Positions 5,897 to 12,508 of a stretch of DNA of 14,779 bases are shown in pieces (position 1 is the first letter of the stretch; every line of letters begins with the position of its first letter). Below the pieces are notes generated by a model. The model worked only from the letters and a program-made list of their open reading frames with translations. It ran no database searches and was not told the DNA's origin. Both the position numbers and the translations under genes were made by a program. The DNA comes from Corynebacterium sp. (GTDB lineage Bacteria; Actinomycetota; Actinomycetes; Mycobacteriales; Mycobacteriaceae): positions 40,321 to 55,099 of the forward strand of contig NZ_JAUMTY010000009.1 of NCBI RefSeq assembly GCF_030530965.1, given 5' to 3'.

Positions 5897-7734
5897 TAGT
5901 GGACGACGGGCGCCCACTCCGGGCCGGTTTCTGCCAACTCGGGGTCCAGTTTCGCGAAGATCGGCTTCGGTTTCTTCAGCGCCGTGCCGGCTTCGATGGG
6001 GATGCGCTTCCAAGCTGCTTGCTGGTGGGAATACTCACCGGTGATCACGTGGTAGGTTCGCCCTTCCTCGGGAAGGCCAACCCCCATGAGCTCAACCGGG
6101 GTGTCATCCGTCACTTCGTCGATTCGCGGCATGGCCGCCCACTCGCCGGTACGTCCCAAGGTTTCATGAACCTTCTGCGCAGCGTGCGGCAAATAGGGGG
6201 TGAGCAGCACATTGCAGTCGGACACGACCTGCAACGCCGTGTGCAGAACGACGGCCAGACGGTCACGCTGGTCCTCATCCTTGGCCAGTTTCCACGGCTC
6301 CTGAGCAGCGATGTAGGCATTGGCCTCGCCGACCACATGCATGGCTTCGTTAATCCCGGCGCGGAAACGCGAATGTTCGATGTTGTCCGCAACGACGTCG
6401 AAAGTTTTCTCCGCGAGGTCGAGGAGAGCGTTATCGTCATCAGTGAGCTCAAGCCCGGAAATATCAGGGACTTCACCGAAGTTCTTCGCCGCCATAGACA
6501 CCGTGCGGTTGATCAAGTTGCCCCACGAGTTGGCTAGCTCATTGTTGTTGCGTCGGACGAATTCGTCCCAGGTGAAGTCCGTATCGTTGTTTTCCGGCCC
6601 GGCGACGGCAATGAAGTAGCGCAACGGGTCGGGGCCAAATTCGCGGAGGAAGTCCTGCACGTAGATGACCACGCCCTTAGACGACGAGAACTTCGATCCC
6701 GACATGGTGAGGTATTCGGACGACACAACTTCCGTCGGCAATTGAAGGTCACCCAACTTGCCTTCGGTGCCCCCGCGTGATCCCAGGCCACGGTATCCGA
6801 GCATTTCAGCGGGCCAAATCTGCGAGTGGAAGGTGATGTTGTCCTTACCCATGAAGTAGTAGGACTTGGCCTCAGGGTTGGTCCACCACTTTTTCCACGC
6901 GTCGGGATCCCCGATGCGATGAGCCCACTCGATGGACGCAGACAGGTATCCGACAACGGCGTCGAACCACACATAGAGTTTCTTGAACTTGTTATCGGCC
7001 CATCCTTCGAGGGGGACGGGAACACCCCAGTCGATGTCGCGTGTCATCGCGCGGGGCTTGATGTCCTTCAAGATGTTCAGCGAGAACTTGAGGACGTTGG
7101 GCCGCCAGTCCTGGCGGGATTCGAGCCACTCCCCCAGCGCGTCCGCGAGTGCGGGCAGATCGAGCAAAAAGTGCTCGGTTTCCACGAACTTCGGTGTTTC
7201 GCCATTGATCTTCGAGACAGGATCGATCAGGTCGGCGGGGTCCAGCTGGTTGCCGCATGTATCACACTGATCGCCACGCGCGCCAGGTGCGCCACAGATC
7301 GGGCAGGTGCCTTCGATGTAGCGGTCGGGAAGGGTGCGCCCCGTCGACGGGCTAATAGCGCCCAGGGTTGTTTGCTTCACCATGTAGCCGTTGGAGTACA
7401 GCGTCGTGAAAAGCTCCTGGACGATGGCGTAGTGGTTACGCGTCGTCGTCCTGGTAAAGAGGTCATAGGACAGACCGAGCCCGGCCAGGTCTTCAACGAT
7501 TTGCTTGTTGTACGTATCGGCAAGTTGCTGCACACTGACGCCTTCTTTTTCCGCCTGAACCAAAAGCGGAGTTCCGTGCTCATCAGTGCCGGAGACCATG
7601 AGTACGTCGCGCCCACGCATTCGCTGGTAACGGGCAAAAACGTCGGAGGGAACACCAAAACCGGCGACGTGTCCGATGTGGCGGGGCCCATTGGCATAGG
7701 GCCAGGCGACAGACGTAAGTATGGGTGCAGACAT
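5896..7734 (-). CDS. metG: Methionyl-tRNA synthetase
   Basis: A 612-residue class I aminoacyl-tRNA synthetase charging tRNA-Met. The catalytic HIGH sequence is at residues 19-22 (WPYANGPRHIGHVAG). The KMSKS loop appears as KFSSS (348-352, SGSKFSSSKG). A zinc knuckle C144-x2-C147-x9-C157-x2-C160 sits in the connective peptide, spaced as in the E. coli enzyme. The anticodon-binding helical domain follows (NELANSWGNLINRTVSMAAKNF onward), and there is no C-terminal EMAP/tRNA-binding dimerisation domain. The true start is MSAPILTSVAWPY at 7734; a longer reading frame reaches 7851 but its extra 39 residues cross the pabB promoter region and have no family counterpart. TAGCCT lies 7 nt upstream, so the mRNA is probably leaderless. 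It is divergent from pabB across 163 bp, an arrangement seen in other actinobacteria where pabB and metS are close. Confidence 0.97.
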   Translation of the reverse strand: MSAPILTSVAWPYANGPRHIGHVAGFGVPSDVFARYQRMRGRDVLMVSGTDEHGTPLLVQAEKEGVSVQQLADTYNKQIVEDLAGLGLSYDLFTRTTTRNHYAIVQELFTTLYSNGYMVKQTTLGAISPSTGRTLPDRYIEGTCPICGAPGARGDQCDTCGNQLDPADLIDPVSKINGETPKFVETEHFLLDLPALADALGEWLESRQDWRPNVLKFSLNILKDIKPRAMTRDIDWGVPVPLEGWADNKFKKLYVWFDAVVGYLSASIEWAHRIGDPDAWKKWWTNPEAKSYYFMGKDNITFHSQIWPAEMLGYRGLGSRGGTEGKLGDLQLPTEVVSSEYLTMSGSKFSSSKGVVIYVQDFLREFGPDPLRYFIAVAGPENNDTDFTWDEFVRRNNNELANSWGNLINRTVSMAAKNFGEVPDISGLELTDDDNALLDLAEKTFDVVADNIEHSRFRAGINEAMHVVGEANAYIAAQEPWKLAKDEDQRDRLAVVLHTALQVVSDCNVLLTPYLPHAAQKVHETLGRTGEWAAMPRIDEVTDDTPVELMGVGLPEEGRTYHVITGEYSHQQAAWKRIPIEAGTALKKPKPIFAKLDPELAETGPEWAPVVH

Positions 7735-7741
7735 ACCGTCT

Positions 7742-7747
7742 AGGCTA
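7742..7747 (-). promoter_or_regulatory. -10 hexamer of metG, leaderless
   Basis: TAGCCT on the minus strand with 7 nt before the ATG at 7734. The hexamer is identical to that of tatD. Confidence 0.45.
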
Positions 7748-7783
7748 CATCGCGCTGCAAATTTTACCGACATGAAGGGCAGT

Positions 7784-7805
7784 CTTAGTGCTCGCTTAGC
7801 GCTCG
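7784..7805. repeat. 11-bp tandem duplication between metG and pabB
   Basis: CTTAGTGCTCG and CTTAGCGCTCG are adjacent and identical at 10 of 11 positions. They lie in the divergent metG/pabB region, 10 bp before the 25-bp array. Confidence 0.6.
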
Positions 7806-7815
7806 TCGTAGGCCT

Positions 7816-7890
7816 CCGACGTCCCCACCGGCAGTTCAGGCCGACGTCCACGCCGGCAGTTCAGGCCGACGTCCACGCCGGCAGTTACAG
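7816..7890. repeat. Three 25-bp tandem repeats in the metG/pabB promoter region
   Basis: Three head-to-tail 25-bp units start at 7816, 7841 and 7866. Each begins CCGACGTCC and continues into CCGGCAGTT. Units one and two differ at two positions; units two and three differ only at the end, where TTCAGG becomes TTACAG. That change creates the first five bases of the pabB -10 hexamer TACAGT. Each unit holds a GACGTC palindrome. The array spans 82-156 bp upstream of the metG start and ends 8 nt before the pabB ATG. Confidence 0.9.
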
Positions 7891-7891
7891 T
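7886..7891 (+). promoter_or_regulatory. -10 hexamer of pabB, leaderless
   Basis: TACAGT with 6 nt (ATTTTT) before the ATG at 7898. No Shine-Dalgarno is present. The hexamer is formed at the variant end of the third 25-bp repeat. Confidence 0.5.
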
Positions 7892-7897
7892 ATTTTT

Positions 7898-9118
7898 ATG
7901 CTCCCCGGCATCTTCGACGCGGCTCACGACGACTCCGCTTCCGTCACACGCCTTGGTTACAACTCGCTGGACCCCGTCGATGTGGGTGTATCACTTCTTA
8001 TCGACGGCGACCTCCCCGCGATGGCTATCGGTGCCTGGGGTGGGCTCGAGGCCGTCATCGCGCCGGATGCGTTATGCGCGTACTGCGATCCGGACGACGC
8101 GTTAACGCCCCCACCTGGCGTTTTCGCTGCTTCTGATCCCCGCAAGGGCGTTCGGTTTGGTTTCATCTCGTACCCCGACCCCACGGTGTATGCCGCGGGC
8201 GTTACCGCTCACCAGGTGATCTGGCGACGCGACGGGGAATGGTTCACCAATGGCGACTCCGATTGGGCTGAGGATATTCTCGCTACGGCGGATCATCGTC
8301 GCCACCATCACTCCGCTGAAGAACTCTCCGTACCCACGCACTGGAGCGCTGGCGACCGTGAAGCACATCGCCGGGGTGTCCTCAGCTGCCTGGACGCCAT
8401 TCGCGCCGGGGAGGTCTACCAAGCGTGCATCTCCGCTCAGTTCCGGACACCAATGACGTCGCGCGCCGAGGCCGCCCGGTGGTGGCTCTCGACCGTCCAC
8501 CGCACCCACCCCAGGTACGCCATGTTCCTAGCGACCCATGACCGCGCCATCGCCTCGCTGAGCCCCGAACTGTTTCTGGAACGCAGGGGCTCCACGGTGT
8601 GGTCGTCGCCAATTAAAGGAACTATTCCCATCGATCGCGATCCTGGGGAACTAGCGCGGAGCAGGAAGGATGTTGCGGAGAACATCATGATTGTTGACCT
8701 CGTCCGCAATGACCTCAGCCGCGTGTGCAAGGACGTGACCGTGCCCTCGTTGTTGGAGGTCGTGCCAGCACCGGGGGTGTGGCATCTCGTGTCGACGGTG
8801 TCTGGGCAGGTGGACGATGTGTCGCCGGCGCGGGATTCCCGCATTATTAATGCCTGTTTCCCGCCGGCGTCGGTGACGGGCACACCGAAGTTACGGGCGC
8901 GGGAATATCTGGCCGAGTGGGAGCCGGTACCGCGCGGTATTCATTGCGGAACGGTGGGGATGAACTGGGGAAATCTCGTGGCGAATGTGGCCATCCGCAC
9001 CGCGGAATGGGTGAATGGCGAGCTGATTCTAGGCACCGGCGGCGGGATCACCATTGACTCCACTCCCGACGCTGAATGGGCCGAAATCATGGCAAAAACG
9101 TCGACTTTACGCTGGTAG
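7898..9118 (+). CDS. pabB: Aminodeoxychorismate synthase component I (PabB)
   Basis: A 406-residue chorismate-utilising enzyme that, with a glutamine amidotransferase (PabA), converts chorismate to 4-amino-4-deoxychorismate for folate synthesis. The C-terminal catalytic domain shows GEVYQACIS, SPELFLER, SPIKGT with Lys240 (the PabB-specific catalytic lysine), NIMIVDLVRNDLSRV, TGTPK (to Lys331), HCGTVG and GGGITIDSTPDAEW. Deviations: the usual FPGGSxTGAPK is FPPASVTGTPK (321-331), and the usual YQVNL is YQACI. No amidotransferase or lyase domain is fused and neither partner gene is nearby. The same gene sits between rsmI and metS in M. tuberculosis (Rv1005c), so position supports the call. The start at 7898 is preferred because longer frames cross the tandem repeats. 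An anthranilate or isochorismate synthase is less likely given the PIKGT motif. Confidence 0.88.
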   Translation: MLPGIFDAAHDDSASVTRLGYNSLDPVDVGVSLLIDGDLPAMAIGAWGGLEAVIAPDALCAYCDPDDALTPPPGVFAASDPRKGVRFGFISYPDPTVYAAGVTAHQVIWRRDGEWFTNGDSDWAEDILATADHRRHHHSAEELSVPTHWSAGDREAHRRGVLSCLDAIRAGEVYQACISAQFRTPMTSRAEAARWWLSTVHRTHPRYAMFLATHDRAIASLSPELFLERRGSTVWSSPIKGTIPIDRDPGELARSRKDVAENIMIVDLVRNDLSRVCKDVTVPSLLEVVPAPGVWHLVSTVSGQVDDVSPARDSRIINACFPPASVTGTPKLRAREYLAEWEPVPRGIHCGTVGMNWGNLVANVAIRTAEWVNGELILGTGGGITIDSTPDAEWAEIMAKTSTLRW

Positions 9119-9153
9119 CGGCGGCGCCAATGCCGCGTTGATCACAGAAACCA

Positions 9154-9188
9154 CGCGGTCATTCACACAACAAATCACATGGACCGCG
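9154..9188. promoter_or_regulatory. Inverted repeat between pabB and nsrR
   Basis: CGCGGTC (9154-9160) and GACCGCG (9182-9188) form a perfect 7-bp inverted repeat with a 21-nt spacer, in the 131-bp gap upstream of the regulator. It could be the end of the pabB transcript or an autoregulatory site; there is no T-run. The rest of the gap shows nothing clear. Confidence 0.3.
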
Positions 9189-9237
9189 CGTGAACATCGG
9201 GCCGGTTCTCGTATTTTTTGGCCCTGGCCCGTGGCGC

Positions 9238-9243
9238 TACGCT
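9238..9243 (+). promoter_or_regulatory. -10 hexamer of nsrR, leaderless
   Basis: TACGCT with 6 nt (GAGACT) before the GTG at 9250; no Shine-Dalgarno. This decides the start in favour of GTG 9250 over the upstream in-frame ATG at 9190. Confidence 0.45.
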
Positions 9244-9249
9244 GAGACT

Positions 9250-9669
9250 GTGAATCTTACGAAGTTCTCTGATCTCGGTTTACGTGCCCTCATGCATATG
9301 ACGCGGTCAGGGAATGCGCGGACAACAGCCCGCGAGGTCGCCGAAGCGATCAATGCTCCGCGAACCCATGTTTCGAAGGTCATATCGCGGCTGACAGAGT
9401 TCGGCATTATCGACGCCACGCGCGGCCGTGGCGGGGGGATCACTCTTGTCGACGGCGCCGAGGATTATTCCGTCGGGGCGATCGTCCGTTTCCTCGAGGG
9501 GCCGAGCCCGGTGATCGACTGCGAGCACCCCCACCCCTGCCCTTTTAACGTCAACTGCCGGCTGCAGCACGAATTAGCCCAGGCGCAAGAGGCGTTTTTC
9601 GCTTCCTTGGATGCAGTGACAATAAAAGACATCACGCCCGTGGGGCCTCAAGTTCCTCACCAGGCGTGA
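9250..9669 (+). CDS. nsrR: NsrR-type Rrf2 family Fe-S transcriptional regulator
   Basis: A 139-residue Rrf2-family regulator starting at GTG with VNLTKFSDLGLRALMHM, the N-terminus characteristic of NsrR, the nitric-oxide-sensing repressor. A winged helix-turn-helix follows, with the recognition helix around THVSKVISRL and wing GRGGGITL. Three cysteines, C91, C97 and C103 in CEHPHPCPFNVNC, have the C-x5-C-x5-C spacing, and Asp8 is present. In Streptomyces NsrR the [4Fe-4S] cluster is held by C93, C99, C105 and Asp8, so the full ligand set is conserved. No hmp or other NO-detoxification gene is in the window, so the regulon is elsewhere. An upstream ATG at 9190 would add 20 residues with no family support. 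The last codons form one arm of a terminator hairpin. IscR is less likely given the cysteine spacing and N-terminus. Confidence 0.88.
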   Translation: MNLTKFSDLGLRALMHMTRSGNARTTAREVAEAINAPRTHVSKVISRLTEFGIIDATRGRGGGITLVDGAEDYSVGAIVRFLEGPSPVIDCEHPHPCPFNVNCRLQHELAQAQEAFFASLDAVTIKDITPVGPQVPHQA

Positions 9670-9677
9670 TGTCTTTT
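9624..9677. terminator. Bidirectional terminator overlapping the nsrR 3' end
   Basis: AAAAGACATCACGCC (9624-9638) and GGCGTGATGTCTTTT (9663-9677) make a perfect 15-bp stem. Inside the 24-nt loop, GTGGGG (9640-9645) can pair with CCTCAC (9655-9660) through one G-U pair, extending it. The A-rich and T-rich stem ends work in both directions, as suits the convergent nsrR and betP genes. The 5' arm encodes the KDITP stretch of nsrR and the TGA stop (9667-9669) lies in the 3' arm. Confidence 0.88.
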
Positions 9678-9723
9678 CGTGTTCCTTGATTGACGACGGC
9701 TACTCGTCGGCCGTCACCACGGT

Positions 9724-9748
9724 TCAGCTGGTCAGCTGCTAGTCAGCT
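9724..9748. repeat. Three TCAGCT copies at the betP stop
   Basis: TCAGCT occurs at 9724, 9732 and 9743, the last two flanking the betP stop codon (9739-9741). Spacing is 8 and 11 bp. The unit is short; listed because it matches the boundary-repeat pattern. Confidence 0.45.
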
Positions 9749-11520
9749 CTCGTCATCGCCGTCGACGGCCCGTCTGACGAATCGCCAGTAGCGGGCTCAG
9801 AGGTCTGTTCAGACCGGCGATCTTTACCGCGGATCTTGTCAGCGCGACGACGTTGGCGTGCCGCATGGGCCGCCTCCACTCGTCGCTCACGAGCAAGCTT
9901 CAACGCGAAGCGTCGATGCTCACGGTGATCCAAGTAGACCGGGTCTTCCCTGAACCCTTTCACCAGCGCAAACATCAGCGCAATGATGATCAGGAGGAAG
10001 GGCGACGCCGCGATAATCGTGACCGACTGCAGGTTGTTCAACGCGTCCGATCCGCCGGAGACCAGCAGCACAACACCGATTGCGGCGGTGAGCACACCCC
10101 ACAGGCACGTGACGCGAACGTCGGCAACAATACGGCCGTTCTGGGACATCGAGCCCATCACCGTCGACGCCGAGTCGGCGGAGGTGATGAAGAACGTAGC
10201 CAGCAGAATCATCGCCAAGATGGAGAAGATCTGCGCCCCAGGCATGGTCTTGAGCAGCGAGAACAGCTGGTGAGTGGAGTCACCGTCGCCCCAAATAGAC
10301 CGGCCAGTTTCCTCCAGGTGAACAGCCGTCCCACCGAAGATCGAGAACCACACGACCGTAATTGCGGACGGAACGAGCAGCACCACGCACACGAACTCGC
10401 GGATGGTGCGTCCGCGGGAAATGCGGGCAATGAACATTCCGACGAAGGGTGACCAGGAGACCCACCATGCCCAGTAGAAGATCGTCCAGGTGCCCAGCCA
10501 TTTACCGGCCGTACCGTTATCGGTGTCTGCAGTTCGGGCAGCCATTTCGAAGAATTGCTGGACGTAGCTACCGAATGCCGTCGGGATCATGTTCAAAATG
10601 ACGACGGTCGGGCCCACGATCAGCACGAAAATGCCCAGGACGGCAGCCATGACCATGTTCGCATTCGAGATGTACTGAATTCCCTTGCCGACGCCCGACG
10701 CGGCGGACGCCAGGAAGAACAGGGACAGGATGACCACGACACCGACCAACACCGGCGTACCCGGGTTGTGGATGATGCCAGTTTCGTCCATACCTGAGCC
10801 GATCTGGAGCGCGCCCAGACCCAGCGATGCGGCGGTACCGAACACGGTGGCAAAAATTGCCAAGACGTCGATGGTTTTACCCATCCAGCCTTCGGCTCTC
10901 TTCGCGCCAATGAGCGGAATGAACGCCGAGGACAGGAGCTGTTTACGGCCCATGCGGAAGGTGCCGTAGGCGATGGCTAGTCCCACGATGGCGTAGATCG
11001 CCCAGGGGTGCAGCGTCCAGTGGAACAGCGTCGACGCAAATGCCGAGTTCAGATCCTTCGGCTCGGAACCGGGCACACCTTCGCGGAAGAACGTGAGCGG
11101 CTCTGTCGTCCCGTAGAACATCAGGCCGATTCCCATGCCGGCGGCGAACATCATCGCAATCCAGGATGGCGTCGAGAATTCGGGTTCTTCATCGTCGCGG
11201 CCCAACCGGATGGAGCCGAACCGCGAGAACGCGATGGACAAAATGTAGAAGACGAAGACCGTCCCGAACAGGACGAACATCCAACCAAGGTTGTCGACGA
11301 TCCAGCTCAGGGCGTCAGAGGCGAACTCCGCGAACCCGTTGGGTGCGATGAGTCCCCACAAGATGACGGCGAGCACGAGTGCTGCCGCGGGTCCTACGAC
11401 TCTCCAGTCCGTGGGAGCGTCGTCGGTAGCGTCGGACATGCCGAGCTGCCCCTCCCCCGTCAGCACTTCGGGATCATAGTCACCAAGAATGACTTCAGGA
11501 TCGATATTCTTATGGTCCAT
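9739..11520 (-). CDS. betP: Glycine betaine transporter BetP (BCCT family)
   Basis: A 593-residue sodium-coupled glycine betaine importer with 12 predicted membrane helices, osmotically activated in the family prototype. GMGIG at residues 128-132 is the glycine stretch for betaine and sodium binding. F348, W352, W353 and W356 in FYWAWWVSWSPF match the BetP aromatic substrate cage (F369, W373, W374, W377). The remembered C. glutamicum sequence matches closely throughout, for example WTLHPWAIYAIVGLAIAY and FFITSADSASTVMG. The C-terminal cytosolic tail (about 521-593) carries the basic helix RREHRR/LARERR/RQRRR that senses osmotic stress. It also has an extra Ser/Asp/Thr-rich extension of about 20 residues at the very end, while the acidic N-terminus is about 20 residues shorter than in C. 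glutamicum. TTGAAT-N17-CATAGT-N6-ATG suggests a leaderless osmoregulated promoter. It lies 81 nt downstream of rsmI on the same strand. C. glutamicum has betP next to metS in the same neighbourhood. Confidence 0.96.
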   Translation of the reverse strand: MDHKNIDPEVILGDYDPEVLTGEGQLGMSDATDDAPTDWRVVGPAAALVLAVILWGLIAPNGFAEFASDALSWIVDNLGWMFVLFGTVFVFYILSIAFSRFGSIRLGRDDEEPEFSTPSWIAMMFAAGMGIGLMFYGTTEPLTFFREGVPGSEPKDLNSAFASTLFHWTLHPWAIYAIVGLAIAYGTFRMGRKQLLSSAFIPLIGAKRAEGWMGKTIDVLAIFATVFGTAASLGLGALQIGSGMDETGIIHNPGTPVLVGVVVILSLFFLASAASGVGKGIQYISNANMVMAAVLGIFVLIVGPTVVILNMIPTAFGSYVQQFFEMAARTADTDNGTAGKWLGTWTIFYWAWWVSWSPFVGMFIARISRGRTIREFVCVVLLVPSAITVVWFSIFGGTAVHLEETGRSIWGDGDSTHQLFSLLKTMPGAQIFSILAMILLATFFITSADSASTVMGSMSQNGRIVADVRVTCLWGVLTAAIGVVLLVSGGSDALNNLQSVTIIAASPFLLIIIALMFALVKGFREDPVYLDHREHRRFALKLARERRVEAAHAARQRRRADKIRGKDRRSEQTSEPATGDSSDGPSTAMTRAD

Positions 11521-11526
11521 TCGTCC

Positions 11527-11555
11527 ACTATGTAACAGGACTCTTTTTTATTCAA
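11527..11555 (-). promoter_or_regulatory. betP promoter
   Basis: On the minus strand: TTGAAT (11555-11550), a 17-bp spacer and CATAGT (11532-11527), then 6 nt to the ATG. This is the best -35/-10 pair in the window and again implies a leaderless mRNA. Confidence 0.55.
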
Positions 11556-11578
11556 TTGCTACTCAGTTTTCAGCAATT
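11554..11578. promoter_or_regulatory. Inverted repeat overlapping the betP -35
   Basis: AATTGCT (11554-11560) and AGCAATT (11572-11578) form a perfect 7-bp inverted repeat with an 11-bp spacer; arm centres are 18 bp apart. The proximal arm touches the -35 hexamer. The spacing and location suit an operator for a dimeric regulator; the absence of a T-run argues against an rsmI terminator. Confidence 0.4.
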
Positions 11579-11586
11579 ATTAAGCT

Positions 11587-11608
11587 CCGCCTATCCACCG
11601 CCTATTCA
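11587..11608. repeat. 11-bp tandem duplication across the rsmI stop
   Basis: CCGCCTATCCA and CCGCCTATTCA are adjacent and identical at 10 of 11 positions. On the minus strand both contain TAG; the one at 11602-11604 is the rsmI stop codon. Confidence 0.6.
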
Positions 11609-12471
11609 CTCGCCTTTCTGGCGTCGACGACGGCCTCATAAAGATCCTTTTTCCGCATCCCCCACTGGTCAGCGACGACTTTGCACGCGTCCTTCAGACG
11701 AAGGCCGTCCGCCCGCACCCGCGCTTCAACATCGTCAATGAGCTCCTCCACCGGCGGATGAGTATTCGTGTCACGGGCACCTTCCAGGACGACGGTGATC
11801 TCACCGCGGATCCCCTCCGCAGCCCACGCGGCAAGGTCCTCCAGCGTGCCGCGACGAACTTCCTCATAGAGCTTGGTAAGTTCACGGCACACAGCGGCAC
11901 GACGATCACCACCGAGAATCTCCACCGCCGCGTTCAAGGTCTCTTCAATGCGGTGAGGCGACTCGAAGAACACGCAGGCGCGGCGTTCTGTACCTAAGGA
12001 CGATAACCACTCCCGACGGGCCCCGGCCTTGCGCGGCACGAAACCGTCGAAACAGAACGTGCCGACGTGTAGGCCCGACATCGCCAGCGCGGTGGTCACG
12101 GCCGATGGGCCCGGAACACAGCCCACGTGGATGCCCTCGTCGTGGGCTCGTTCCACAACGGGGAACCCGGGGTCGGAAATCACAGGCATACCGGCGTCGG
12201 AAATGATGAGGACAGTTCTGCCGCGCTGGGCTTCTTGGATGAGAGCATCGACGCGGCTGGATTCATTGTGGTCAAAATTCGACACCAGATGCCCGGAGAT
12301 GTCGATGCCCAACGCATTGGCAAGGTTGCGTGCTCGGCGGGTGTCTTCTGCTGCGACAACGTCCGCGGTGGCGAGGGCATGACGCAGCCGTGGCGACGCG
12401 TCGTCAATATTGCCTAATGGCGTTCCCGCGACGACGATCCCGCCGCGATAGGACGAATTATCCTGACTCAT
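11602..12471 (-). CDS. rsmI: 16S rRNA (cytidine-1402-2'-O)-methyltransferase
   Basis: A 289-residue SAM-dependent enzyme of the tetrapyrrole methylase fold that 2'-O-methylates C1402 of 16S rRNA in the ribosomal P site. Family motifs in order: GTPLGNIDDASPR near the N-terminus, AAEDTRRARNL, ISDAGMPVISDPGF, VPGPSAVTTALAMSGL, FDGFVPRK, FFESPHRI and RELTKLYEE. The C-terminal GMRKKDLYEAVVDARK block is also typical. The start MSQDNSSYRGG at 12471 is preferred; longer frames reach 12543 but run through the divergent pmt start. A GGGAAG about 8 nt upstream may be a weak Shine-Dalgarno. Only 37 bp separate this start from that of pmt on the other strand. The pmt-rsmI divergent pair is conserved (Rv1002c/Rv1003). 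Confidence 0.95.
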   Translation of the reverse strand: MSQDNSSYRGGIVVAGTPLGNIDDASPRLRHALATADVVAAEDTRRARNLANALGIDISGHLVSNFDHNESSRVDALIQEAQRGRTVLIISDAGMPVISDPGFPVVERAHDEGIHVGCVPGPSAVTTALAMSGLHVGTFCFDGFVPRKAGARREWLSSLGTERRACVFFESPHRIEETLNAAVEILGGDRRAAVCRELTKLYEEVRRGTLEDLAAWAAEGIRGEITVVLEGARDTNTHPPVEELIDDVEARVRADGLRLKDACKVVADQWGMRKKDLYEAVVDARKASE

Positions 12472-12495
12472 ATGTCTAGCTTCCCATACGGCTGG

Positions 12496-12501
12496 CATAC
12501 T
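12496..12501 (+). promoter_or_regulatory. -10 hexamer of pmt, leaderless
   Basis: CATACT with 7 nt before the GTG at 12509 (TACTAA two bases on, with 5 nt, is the alternative register). There is no Shine-Dalgarno within the 37-bp rsmI/pmt gap. Confidence 0.4.
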
Positions 12502-12508
12502 AATTTGC

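Noticed and set aside
6826..7743. 305-residue open frame antisense to metG
   Set aside because: High-GC shadow frame of a conserved gene; no domain or initiation signal recognised.
7735..7851. N-terminal extension of metG to 7851
   Set aside because: The 39 extra residues cross the tandem repeats, have no family counterpart, and MSAPILTSVAWPY is the normal MetG start.
7816..7890. CRISPR-like array
   Set aside because: Units are directly adjacent without spacers and no cas gene is present; it is a plain tandem repeat.
7721..7897. N-terminal extension of pabB to 7721
   Set aside because: It would translate the 25-bp repeats and overlap the metG start; the -10 hexamer fits ATG 7898.
9119..9249. 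Recognisable NsrR operator upstream of nsrR
   Set aside because: Only a 7-bp GC-rich inverted repeat with a long spacer is visible; it does not match NsrR consensus sites I know.
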